From: Macropodus opercularis
Taxonomy: Eukaryota > Chordata > Actinopteri > Anabantiformes > Osphronemidae
NCBI GenBank assembly: GCA_030770545.1
Contig: CM061100.1
Span: forward strand, 751,501 to 815,500
Length of the DNA stretch: 64,000 nucleotides
Reading direction: 5' to 3'
The stretch's first letter is position 1. Each line of letters opens with the position of its first letter. Below the pieces are notes generated by a model, which worked only from the letters and a program-made list of their open reading frames with translations, made no database searches and was not told the DNA's origin. Positions 34,701 through 45,353 of this stretch are shown here, in pieces. The translations under genes and the position numbers were made by a program.

Positions 34701-37700
34701 TTTGATTTGATATACTAAAACACAAAACGCGGCCAAGTCTCACATTCCTTTAAACACCCACCACCACCAGCGACGGGTTGGATGAACACACCTGCTGCCT
34801 CCAACCTGCACATCTCACACCTCTGCTCGGCTGCAGACGTGTAATCTGATTACTCCAAGTCCCATTTGAACTGGTGAGTTTCTCGACAAGCAGCTTAGCG
34901 ACTTCAGGCGGCTTGTTGAATTTTTCATCTCTGGTGTAATCCACCAATAATCCCACACACATGCAGCAGCGTCTTTGTGAAACGCAGGCTATTAACGGAT
35001 TATCTCTAAGAAAGAGTCCGTGACTGCTCTGCGCCGCTTTAATGGCCCCGCTGATCCGCTGCAACTTTGGCTCCACTCACCTTCCTCCGAGGCTGCCATT
35101 TCATCATGTTGTGCAGCTGATGCGAGTCACAGCAGCCGGTGTGGAGCGAAGACGCATCTCAGAGTCGCCCCGGGCGGAGGCGTCTCATCCCGGCGTGAGG
35201 ACGCGCCGCGGTCCCGTCCGCGCAGAGCATCATCCGGCCGCTCCGACAGCTCCAGCGGATCTGAGGACGCGACTGCGCCGAGAGAAGTGGAGGAGGAACC
35301 GAACGCCGGCGCCCCCGCCCTCGCTCGTTTTCAACTACTGCGTGAGTCCAGTCATTTAAAGACACCGTGTATTGCAAACAAGCGACTCCACCACGTTTCG
35401 TTCCCAACCTTCAACCGACGCAGAGACGCAGATGACGCTGGTCCGATGTTCACCCCAGGAATCACAGCCGGAGGTTTATTTCAGTTTAACCCCATTAATC
35501 TGCTGCCATTTCCAAAACACCGCTGAAGTGAGTTCTGTTGAAATACGTTTTCATTTTTGAAACTTTATTCTTCATATTTGTAACAACATAACGTTACAGT
35601 GTATCTGGGTCACGCATCCATCTTCGGAGACATTTGGAGTCTGTTGCCTCTTCTCTTACGTATTTTGTCCATTTGTGTTGGCTGGAATCTCACAGTGCCA
35701 GTGAACTTTTCCAACAGGTGAATCCCTTCGATTATCTGCATCCACTCATGAGGCCTGGGGCAGATCTACGCCATCCTTTTACCAAACCCTGGACCCTTCT
35801 AGCTCCGCCCCTGCCCGCGTCCAGCATCTGAATGGACCGATGGCGAAACAGCATCACGTCAGTAGTCTGTGCGGCTGGATGGACTTGGATCTCTGTGTGT
35901 GGTGAACGCCTTCGGGGAAAATCTGTGGCTCCTGCTACGATGATGCACATCAAACTGACGAGTACGGCCCCGTTCTGAACAGCTGATCATAAAGTGGTGT
36001 CAGACACACCTCACTGCTGCTGGGCCCGGTTGTTGCTACGCTCAGAACCTCTCCAGAACCAACACCCTAAAGAGCCTTTAAGCGGTTGTGGTGCTTGGAT
36101 CAGACGAAGGCGAGTCCGTTCCTATGCCGTTAATAATACAACAGCTCACGGCCGACGCCTGCTCGTGCTCTGGTGGTCTCCTACTGTAGCCACTGGTTCA
36201 TCAGGTTGAGTTACCGTCCTTGTTCTTCCATTGACAAACACCTGGACTCTTCAGCCTGGAGCAAATCAACACTCTTCACTGTCTAAGCTTGAAAGAGGTG
36301 TTTTTATTGAGGACACAACGGCATCATCTGTAAAATATCACAGCGTCAGGACACACAACCAACGATCAATAAGCTTTTACTGTGGGAAATAAGGAAATGA
36401 TGGGGGGGGTCTTCTACGCATCCGAGCAGCGTAGAAGAACGAGGAGGAGGAAGCAGACTTACTGCTCCGACTCCTCGGCCCGTCCCACAGGCCTTACTGG
36501 GTCCCTGGGTTCTGCCCCTCGTGCCGGCATGGTTCTGACCCTGGTTTGGAGGAGATGTGTTTCTTCCTGGACATTCAGAACCATCAGAACTGGATCAGGA
36601 GAAGCCAAACAATCGAATCCAGTTCAACAGAAACCTTGGGCGGCAGTGGCTCAGAGGTAGAGCTGTCGCCCACTGATCGTAGGATCGGTGGTTCGATTCC
36701 TGGCTTCCCCCAGTCATGTGCCGAAGTGTCCCTGGGCAAGACACTGAACCCTAAGTTGCCCCCGGTGTGTCAGCTTAAGCTGCATAGCAGCTCTGCCACC
36801 GGTGTGTGAATGTGTGTGTGAATGGGTGAATGAGACGCAGAGTCAAAGCGCTTTGAGAACCGATAGGTAGAAAAGCGCTATACAAATGCAGAACATTTAC
36901 CATTTACCACTTAGACACACACACTCATCCTAGTCGGTAAATCACATCAAGAGGTCAGAGGTCGCGGCGTCACTAATGGAGACAGGGTCAGTCGAGGTCA
37001 ACGTGCTAATCAAACGGCTTGTTCGGTTATCATTAGCCAGCAGCTGTGTGACTGTCGTACTCATCTGTGAGCACCGTCAGGGAAAACCCGGAGAGCCCGG
37101 AGCTCGTGACTCTGACCTCCTCCCCCTGAGAAGAGGGTGAGAGTGGGAAGGGGGAGCGACGGGGCAGGAGGCAGGAAGACTCTTCTGGGTTCCTCTGTGC
37201 GCGGCATCGTGGGGTCACATCGACCCAGACACAGGAGGAACCTGGTCCCAGCTGGGAGGAGACGGCAGCGTGTCTGCCTTCAGCACCGGCTGCTTTGGTA
37301 CGTTCACACCTGTGACATCAGCTGTGTTGTTACTGGGACGTTCAGCTTTGTGCCTCCCTGAACGTTAAGCTAAACCCATGAATGAGTAAAGTCATTTCTG
37401 GATCAGTGATCTGTGTGCTAAGGTTTTCCCGTGATGGATGCTCAGACGTCGGCTGCCGAGCAGATGAGCCTCTGATTGGGTTTGGTTTGATGGTGAGCTT
37501 GACGAGCTTTTGCGCGTTGACTGATTTCAGGAACGAGGAGCTTTTGCTGATTTTCTTTGCGTCTCTTTGGTCGTCTGCGGTTCTCGAAGTTAATGTCTGG
37601 CGACGCCGATGGAGACGAGCTTTACCTTCCTAAGTCTAATCTAATCCTCCACCTCAGGCGAAAGTCCTGCAGCCAACTTGTGTATTTGCTTTTGTGTTCA

Positions 37701-40700
37701 CCCCAGTAGGTTGTGACAACCAGTGGAGAGACAACTGTTTTAGCAGCAGAGCTGGGTCAGGTCCAGCTGTAAGACTGGTAGGCAGAACCAGAACCAGAAC
37801 CCTCAGCAGCAGGTCATCTGCTGATCTGCTGACCCTCACGTGACGGAGCCCAGGAAAAGCTGCAACACAGGGAAGTGGTGCGTGAGCCTCACGTCAGTGC
37901 TGCCCTCTAGTGGCTGTAATGGTTCACTGGACTCACTGCTAAAGAGTTTATCACGGCTTGGATGTACAGCAGAACCGAACGCGTCTGCTCTCGCGGCGGG
38001 ACGTGTGTTCTGTTCTAACCGAGCTCTGGAGCGGGTCATCAGACCCGTCTGGCTCAAAGGAACGAAAGACTGAGACGCTAACATTCGAGTGAAGTTAATG
38101 TTTCATTCAGATACTGGTGTCGAGTCGAGTCCGATGAGGGAGGAACGCACGTGTCCTCCATGTTCACTCTGTAACAGAACCTCCTTCCAGAATTGGCCCG
38201 TTTTAGCCCCGGGTTCTGCACAGACAGAATGTTTTGCAGTCGTGTGGTTAAGAGCAGCTTCTTAATGACAGGGGAAGCCAGACCCACGGCCTTCTGTGCA
38301 AACAGGCGGAGCCGGCCGCCATCTGGTTGGCGTCAGAACAGAGCCGGGTCCGCTCAGCGCTCACCAATCACCTGCGACAGCCTGCAGGCAGAACATTTAG
38401 GCACCGCCCAGATGGAACAGTCTCATCAACAGAGTAAAGCCACGAGACCCAGGACCAGGCCGTGTTTTCCCACTCACTGGGGTTCTGAAGGCCTAAAAAC
38501 AGCCCGGTTCTGGTTCTGTGGAGCACCACAGTTTCTTCTCCCCATGGTGACAGGAAGAGACAGGAAGTCAAAAACATTTCAGTTGAATCCCTGGAGGGAA
38601 AACATGAGGCCCGTGACGTACGAACCGATAATTATCTATTTATTAGATGGAAATAATTATTTCATTTGTTTTTGTGGAGAAGAAATTGTCCACATTCAGG
38701 TGAAACCGGCTGAAATGATACGTTTCAGGCAGAACCACAGAGTTTCTGCCTGGTCCACCTGGACGAGTCTGAGGTTTCAGGAAATGCCTGCAGAACGAGC
38801 GAGTGTTGGACCGTTACACACACAGCGCAGGTTTTCTGACCGGACGACACAGAGAAACGTGGAGTCGCTACGCGTTGGTGTGTGGACGACAACGATCACA
38901 CGCGAAACACAAAACAGTCCAGAAGCAGCCAAAGGCTTCAGCAGTTTCACTTCTGGGACATGACTTCATTTGAATCACAAAGACACAAATGAGAAGGAGA
39001 AGGAGCATGAACAGACACGCACACGGCGACGGGGATAGAAAAGCAAAGAGGAGAAAGAGAGAAGTGGAGCAGAATGAAGATGCGTCGCATCGGCAGTTCA
39101 TTAGTCTCTGACCCACAACAAAAGCCACACACGCACACACACACACTACCACGCACACACACTACCACGCACACTACCACGCACACACACTACCACGCAC
39201 ACACACTACCACGCACACACACACACACACTACCACACACACACACTACCACACACACTACCACGCACACACACACACATTACCACACACACACACACAC
39301 TACCACGCACACACACACACACTACCACACACACAACCACACACACACACTACCACACACACACACACACACTACCACGCACACACACTACCACACACAC
39401 ACACTACCACGCACACACACACACACTACCACACACACACACTACCACACACACTACCACGCACACACACACACACATTACCACACACACACACTACCAC
39501 GCACATTACCACACACACACACTACCACACACACACACACTACCACACACACACACACTACCACACACGCACATACTACCACACACACACACTACCACGC
39601 ACACTACCACACACGCACACTACCACACACACACACTACCACGCACACACACACACATTACCACACACACACACTACCACACACACTACCACGCACACAC
39701 ACACACATTACCACACACACACACTACCACACACACACACAACCACGGACACACACACACTACCACACACGCACATACTACCACACACACACACTACCAC
39801 ACACACACACTACCACGCACACACACACTACCACACACACACACACACTACCACACACACACGCTACCACACGCACACGCTACCACGCACACACACACAC
39901 ACTACCACGCACACACACTACCACGCACACATACTACCACACACACAACCACACACACATACTACCACACACATTACCACACACACACACACATTACCAC
40001 ACACACACACACACACACTACTACGCACACACACACACACACACACACACACTACCACACACACACACACTACCACGCACACACACACACACTACCACAC
40101 ACACACACTACCACACACACTACCACGCACACACACACACATTACCACACACACACACACTACCACACACACACACACACTACCACGCACGCACACACAC
40201 ACACACACACACGCTACCACGCACACTACCACACACGCACACTACCACGCACACACACACTACCACACACACACACACACTACCACACACACACGCTACC
40301 ACACACACACACTACCACACACACTACCACGCACACACACACACATTACCACACACACACACACTACCACACACACACACTACCACACACACACACACTA
40401 CCACGCACGCACACTACCACACACGCACACACACTACCACGCACACACACTACCACACACACACGCTACCACGCACACTACCACACACGCACACTACCAC
40501 GCACACACACACTACCACACACACGCACACGCTACCACACGCACACGCTACCACGCACACACACTACCACACACACTACCACACACACACACTACCACAC
40601 ACACACACACTACCACGCACACACACTACCACGCACACACACACTACCACACACGCACACACACTACCACACACACACGCTACCACGCACACTACCACAC

Positions 40701-40946
40701 ACGCACACTACCACGCACACACACACTACCACACACACGCACACGCTACCACACGCACACGCTACCACGCACACACACTACCACACACACTACCACACAC
40801 ACACACTACCACACACACACACACTACCACGCACACACACACTACCACGCACACACACTACCACACACACATACTACCACACACATTACCACACACTACC
40901 ACACACACACACACATTACCACACACACACACACACACACACTACT

Positions 40947-40980
<34 letters not shown>

Positions 40981-41418
40981 CCACACACACACACACACTA
41001 CCACACACACACACACTACCACGCACGCACACTACCACACACGCACACACACTACCACACACACACGCTACCACGCACACTACCACACACGCACACTACC
41101 ACGCACACACACACTACCACACACACGCACACGCTACCACACGCACACGCTACCACGCACACACACTACCACACACACTACCACACACACACACTACCAC
41201 ACACACTACCACACACACACCACCACACACACACACACTACCACGCACACACACACTACCACGCACACACACACTACCACGCACACACACTACCACGCAC
41301 ACACACTACCACGCACACACACTACCACGCACACACACTACCACACACACATACTACCACACACTACCACACACACACACACATTACCACACACACACAC
41401 ACACACACACACACTACT

Positions 41419-41465
<47 letters not shown>

Positions 41466-43616
41466 TGCTGCTTCTGTTATTGTCTTTAAGTGCTAAACTC
41501 GGGCCAAGGCTCAGGCTGCAAGAACAAAACCACTGTCACACACACACCCAAGCGCCGCTTCCGTCCATTCTCTCTCACAGGGAGAGGAAGTGGAGGAGAG
41601 CTGGCCCGGCTCCAGATGTCCAGACGGAGGCAGCCGGGCCTGGGCAGAACCACCACGAGCTCAAAGAACCGCTCGGTTCCTTTTCCGGCTAATGGGGCGG
41701 AAACGTCACACACTGACAAACGTCACTGTCTCACTGACGGGATCAGAGCCCGACTCGGTCCAGCTCCTCGTCACACGGCTTCTTTCCCCACAAAAGCGTG
41801 AAGCGACGCCGTCAAAGTGAAACATGTGACCTGGGGCCTGGAAACAAAAGGCCTGCGTTCAGCTAACAATTAAAGCGGCGACGAGCGAGGCGAGCGCTGG
41901 CCTCTAAACAGGACTGAACCTAGAACCTAGGCCCAACCCAAACCAACCATAAGCTGCATCTGTACCAACCAGCTCCAGGGCACTTTAGATAGACTCAACC
42001 CTTCAGAACCACGCGTCGGACCTCTTACCTTGGGCCATTTGGGGTTGATGAGTCGAGCTTTGACGGCGTCGTCCAGCGCCGTGTTGTACTGGCCCAGTCT
42101 GAGGTGGGCTGCGGAGCGGTTGCTGTACAGGATACAGTTCTGGGGGTCGGCGGTCAGGGCCTCGCTGTACAGGCGCACGGCCAGGGCGTACTCCCCCTGC
42201 TGGCAGGCCTGGTTACTGCGCCGCACACACTCCAGGAATTCTGCTTTGCTCAGGTTGGGAGCGCCGGAGCCGCACGCTCGGTCCGGCCGCTGCAGCGTCG
42301 GCGCCGAGGGGATCACAGGGGAAGAAGACGGGGACGAAGGAGCGTTGGTGGCCCTGCTGCCGGCGCGAGGCCCAAACAAGGAGAACTGAGGAGCGGAACA
42401 GAAGCAAGACAAAGGTTAATCAAACACTAGCTCAGCTGTGGGTCCACGTGGACCCAGAGACGCCCGACGTTCCTTCCTTCCACGCGGAAGCTGCCTTATT
42501 CAAATGAGAGCATCCTGTAGTTTCCTAAGACGCTGCTCCGTTCTAGCAGGCGAGATGCCGGTTCCGTTCCGCTCGCTGCTGGAACCCAGAAGATCACCTG
42601 CAATCAGCTGATGGTTTCACTGGTTTCAGCAACACAGGTGAGTGAGGGGCGGAGCTAGCAGGGCAGGTAGCGATGGAGGGAAACGTACGAGGGGAGCGAC
42701 CGCGAGGAGTAAAAGCGGGGTCAGAAGGCCGAGCTGCTGATCCAGAAGCAGGAGTGGGGCACCAGAGTTCCACCGGCTCCGTGGGTCCGAACCCGGCAAA
42801 CAGGCAAACCAGAACCACAGTGAGTTCTGGCTACTTGGTCTGAGCCTCATCTGGTACGGTTCCAGTCTGGTGTGACCTGAAACATGTTAAAAACGTGGAG
42901 CCGGGCGGCAGCTCGGCACCAACGATCCAGGCAGCCTACAAATAGACGCAGCCTCCCTTTAATTACCATCAAACGTCAGCACAAGCTGCTGTTCCGGCCT
43001 CGGGACGAGCTGGAAACCAGGTGACGAGTCCGTCACGTACCCTGTCCCAGGCGAAGGCTCTGAGCCTGAGTCAACCTGTGGGATTCGATCCCAGGTTTGT
43101 TTTGGGAAAGGCAGAAAAACACAGTTTGAGTGCGGCCAGAACCGTCTGTGCAGCCTAAAATTAGAGTAAACGTGTGCAAACGTCCTCACACAGACACACA
43201 ACGCGACACAAGACTAGTTGTGCGTTGGGACCCGACAGGTCACGTCTAGGACCTGGAAGTGGACTGAACGAGGTTTCACAGGAAGTTCAAGATGGAGGAA
43301 CGAGGCGCTGGCAACATGAAGGCCAAGGTTCCCACAAACACACACTTCCCCCGTCGGCCTACTCCTGGAGACCCGGACGGAAGCTGCAGGAAGGAAGCTG
43401 AAACGCACAAAGTCACCACAACACAACAGCCTTGGGCTCCAGGCCCCGAGCCTCCGTGACCTGCTGCCTGCTCGACGCGTCCCTCCGAGGATCCGAGGGC
43501 TCTGCCGCCATGTGTCTACAGCCGCGCATCAGCCTTTAACCGTTTTTATCCACACGCCTGGAATCTGCAGGTTCGGTCCTTCTCATTGTGATTTAACGGC
43601 ACCATGTAGACGCAGG

Positions 43617-43664
<48 letters not shown>

Positions 43665-43839
43665 CTAACGTCTTCTCTGTCGAACCTCTGATCTGACCAA
43701 CGCAGCCTCACGTGACGTCACAGAGCGGAGTCTCCGCATAAATCCCGCAGGACGCAGCTCGTCGCGAGCTTCGTCCCCTCCGTGAAACCGCTTCCTTCCA
43801 CTTTCTTACCTTTTCTTTTCTGCTTCGCTGTTTTTCCAT
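14644..43839 (-). CDS. ttc28: Tetratricopeptide repeat protein 28, TPR plus CHAT-like scaffold (34 coding exons, about 2564 aa)
   Basis: TTC28 (TPRBK) is a very large vertebrate protein linked to the midbody/spindle midzone and Aurora B during cytokinesis. I rebuilt 34 coding exons totalling 7695 nt, with every junction phase-compatible. Order in the protein: a short start, an array of about 28 TPRs (residues about 58-1150), a CHAT-like region (about 1190-1800), and a Ser/Pro-rich tail ending LPSGNGYKFLSPGHFFPSSKC-type, identical in its last residues to mammals. Human TTC28 is 2481 aa. The exons are listed in the four block entries (N-terminus, TPR array, CHAT region, tail). Most introns are 75-300 bp, but intron 1 is 1.4 kb and intron 2 is 11.9 kb. 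One intron (24340-24419) uses a GC donor. The gene is certain; the first 10-residue exon is the least secure part. Confidence 0.95.
16836..20863 (-). other. ttc28: ttc28 CHAT-like region (exons 20-32)
   Basis: Exons 20 to 32 are 20636-20863, 19986-20340, 19722-19857, 19450-19629, 18805-19373, 18485-18732, 18080-18204, 17898-17975, 17651-17810, 17501-17574, 17265-17288, 17014-17143 and 16836-16943. Conserved CHAT-family blocks are GRTRAFADLLVERQ, LYLIPFALLKGSSSNEYLYE, MDRWLWGP, ECVHFATHISWK, VTADGVVGLTRAFLAAGVQC, LWPVPEAASK and SHPSNWAG. CHAT domains are caspase-fold modules. Here the His-containing block remains, but the segment where active relatives have a catalytic Cys reads VVL then Arg-Ser, so it is probably catalytically dead. 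Exon 24 carries a Ser-rich acidic insertion. Exon 30 is only 24 nt. Confidence 0.93.
20192..20253. repeat. ttc28: 12-bp tandem repeat in ttc28 exon 21 encoding Gly-Gly-Ala-Ala
   Basis: The unit CCGCTCCTCCAG on the plus strand is repeated about five times without interruption, and it is preserved in frame. On the coding strand it adds a run of Gly-Gly-Ala-Ala to a loop of exon 21 that is variable among vertebrates. Because the unit is a multiple of three, length changes would not break the frame. Confidence 0.85.
24846..26072 (-). other. ttc28: Intron 8 of ttc28
   Basis: A 1.2-kb intron between exons 8 and 9. It includes purine-rich GGA/GAG stretches around 25430-25670 but no exon, transposon or RNA gene that I can support. 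Confidence 0.6.
27060..28992 (-). other. ttc28: Intron 5 of ttc28
   Basis: A 1.9-kb intron between exons 5 and 6. It is unremarkable mixed-composition sequence with no recognisable repeat or embedded gene. Confidence 0.6.
35081..35340 (-). promoter_or_regulatory. ttc28: CpG-rich block with possible alternative first exon of ttc28
   Basis: A dense CpG block (about 35140-35340) sits in ttc28 intron 2. On the minus strand it is followed by ATGATG in a good context (-3 is A). Nine codons (MMKWQPRRK, 35081-35107) run to a consensus donor GGAAG/GTGAGT. The phase (0) matches ttc28 exon 3, which starts AYFRQG, so an internal promoter could make a protein lacking the first TPR. A plus-strand donor-like GTGAGT near 35340 means an antisense transcript is also possible. 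The signals are seen; transcription is inferred. Confidence 0.4.
36639..36907 (+). mobile_element. tRNA-derived SINE
   Basis: The head has a Pol III A box (GTGGCTCAGAGGTAGAGC, about 36645-36662) and a B box (GGTTCGATTCC, 36690-36700) at the usual spacing for a tRNA-derived promoter. The body follows, and the end reads AAAGCGCTATACAAATGCAG and then CATTTACCATTT, the kind of LINE-derived 3' tail common in fish SINEs. It inserted in ttc28 intron 2. I cannot name the family exactly, and clear target-site duplications were not seen. Confidence 0.75.
39121..41465. repeat. 2.3-kb CA-rich compound satellite
   Basis: About 2.3 kb consists almost wholly of (CA)n runs punctuated by CTACCAC, CGCACAC and ATTACCAC. 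This gives an irregular minisatellite-like pattern with longer blocks that recur almost verbatim, for example around 40420-40560, 40650-40790 and 41020-41160. It keeps one frame open for over 800 codons of His-Thr-Tyr-Leu-Pro-Arg, a composition artefact. It lies in ttc28 intron 2. Confidence 0.95.
42029..43839 (-). other. ttc28: ttc28 N-terminal exons 1-2
   Basis: Exon 2 (42029-42385) follows the acceptor TTCCGCTCCTCAG. It starts FSLFGPRAGS, runs through a Ser/Pro linker, and then encodes the first TPR (SKAEFLECVRRSNQACQQGE to NPKWPK), a clear match to mammalian TTC28. The inferred exon 1 (43810-43839) encodes MEKQRSRKEK from an ATG with G at -3 and G at +4. It ends in phase 0 at GTAAGA, compatible with exon 2, and lies beside a CpG-rich block. 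Exon 2 is secure (0.95). Exon 1 rests on phase, Kozak context and position only (0.6). Confidence 0.8.
43619..43663. repeat. (TG)n microsatellite
   Basis: An uninterrupted run of about 22 TG dinucleotides in ttc28 intron 1, roughly 150 bp from the exon 1 donor. Confidence 0.97.
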
Positions 43840-44180
43840 CTCTGTCAAATCTGGCGACAAACTTTTGTCCCAAGGCGGCAGCGAAGCAGGAAAACGGCCG
43901 CGGTCCAACACGACTCAGCGCCAGAACCGACCCGAAATCCGAGCCATAAACTTCTCATGAGGAGGGTCGTGCGCTACGCGGCGGTCCGGACCTGGTTCTG
44001 GACAAAGTCGATCCGCGGAAACTGCGCCATGTTCCCACAGACGATCTTCTCCCCGCAGCGGAACCTGAGTCCGGCGGGAGGCGGGGATCCGGTCCGCTCC
44101 GTGGCTGCAGCCTTCACGGCGCGTGACATCAGAGCGGAGTTGAGTTACCTGACCGACATCCAGCACCAGGCCCGGCCGCT
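43840..44180 (-). promoter_or_regulatory. ttc28: CpG-rich promoter region of ttc28
   Basis: The block upstream of the inferred first exon is rich in CpG (for example near 43965-44130) and lacks a TATA box. This is typical of a broadly expressed vertebrate gene. It supports placing ttc28 exon 1 here. No transcription start can be fixed from sequence alone. Confidence 0.45.
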
Positions 44181-45017
44181 GGTTGCCAGGTCCGCTCAGT
44201 GAGACGACGAGTGGCTCGTTGGAGCTTCGTTCCACAATTAAAGTAAAACGATTTGTTGCAGAGTAAAAGCAAAACAAAGACGTTTAAATGGCTCTAAGGT
44301 GCAGCCTTGGAGTGAAAGCGACGTCCAGGACCGGGACGTTGACTTTTTCTTGTGAACAGCTGCTTGTTTCTGTGCCCAGACCTGGCAACGCTGCTGGATC
44401 CTGAGCTGTGGCTCTGACGCTGGAATAAACTGGCACAGCTGGGTTTTTAAAGTTTTATTAAACGCCAACGGTAACAATAAATAATTGAAGGTGACATTTG
44501 TGACGTTCTAAATAAATACTTCATCGTTTCAGACACTTGCTCTACATATTAAACTCGGACCCTGGCGACCAGGCGGGTGACCTTTGACCCGCCTGTTTCA
44601 GCCTTTTCCTAACTGCTGCGTGTTTCCAGACACGTTGCAGCCGAAGGTTCGGTGAAGGCTCCGACCCTCAAACGGGTTTGATCCTTTCACTGTTCAGGAC
44701 CAGGAGGAACTGCAGCTTTCACCAAGACAGAATCCACAGAGTCCATTCAGAACCAAACAAAAGCTTTGACTTGACGTCTCTACGGGTCTCTATGTACAAC
44801 ATATTTACAACAAACAGCACAAATATTTACAGGTCCAGCTCCGGTCCAGCTGGACCTCGGCAGCAGGGAGCAGAGGAACCATCGGCCACGTTCTCGTTAA
44901 TTAGTTAAACGCCGGAGGAGTCGGAGCAAAGACCTGGGAGCTGAGAGGCGACGCGTCGGCCGGAGGACCTGGCATCAGTCCCAGACGCAGACAATACGAA
45001 TATATATCGGCCCAAAG
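44181..45017. other. Spacer between ttc28 and pla2g3
   Basis: Intergenic sequence with no coding exon seen. A second minus-strand AATAAA (TTTATT near 44451) could be a distal polyadenylation site of pla2g3. Confidence 0.45.
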
Positions 45018-45353
45018 TTTATTAGCAAATAAATAAGAAACAGCCACATGAATAAATGCAGAAACAAACTCAGCTCATTGTTATGAACAGTTTCCTGTTC
45101 GTAATGTTATTTGATTCTCATGAATAAATCAAACAAAAATGAGAATGAGAGTTTAGAATTAACAACACGGGTCCATCACAAGTGGCTCAGCCCAGTTTCA
45201 ATTATTAAACACTGCTGAAGAATAAGTAACAGCAATTAAAGAAATGCACTGAATTATTGTCTGCATTTATTCATGTGATTGTGGATTTTGATGACTCAGC
45301 TACATATTTAATATTAATCACCACGGGACCAATTCAGACCGGCTCAGACCGGC
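45018..45353 (-). other. pla2g3: 3' UTR of pla2g3
   Basis: From the inferred pla2g3 stop (45354-45356) the sequence becomes AT-rich and reaches AATAAA on the minus strand at 45018-45023. Use of that signal is inferred. Confidence 0.5.

Larger units (their letters stand above)
30154..42028 (-). other. ttc28: Intron 2 of ttc28 (11.9 kb)
   Basis: This large intron lies between the first TPR exon (42029-42385) and exon 3. It contains a CpG-rich block with a consensus minus-strand donor (35081-35340), a SINE (36639-36907) and a CA-rich satellite (39121-41465). The stretch 30154-35080 and the remaining flanks show only short chance ORFs. Open frames such as 38193-38963 on the plus strand have no recognisable domain or splice context. 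I see no nested gene. Confidence 0.7.

Noticed and set aside
38193..38963. 256-codon plus-strand ORF
   Set aside because: It lies in ttc28 intron 2, has no recognisable domain or splice context, and its composition does not resemble a known protein. Probably chance.
39074..41692. 872-codon plus-strand ORF of His-Thr-Tyr-Leu-Pro-Arg repeats
   Set aside because: It is a translation of the CA-rich satellite, which has no stop codons in that frame. There is no promoter, splice context or domain.
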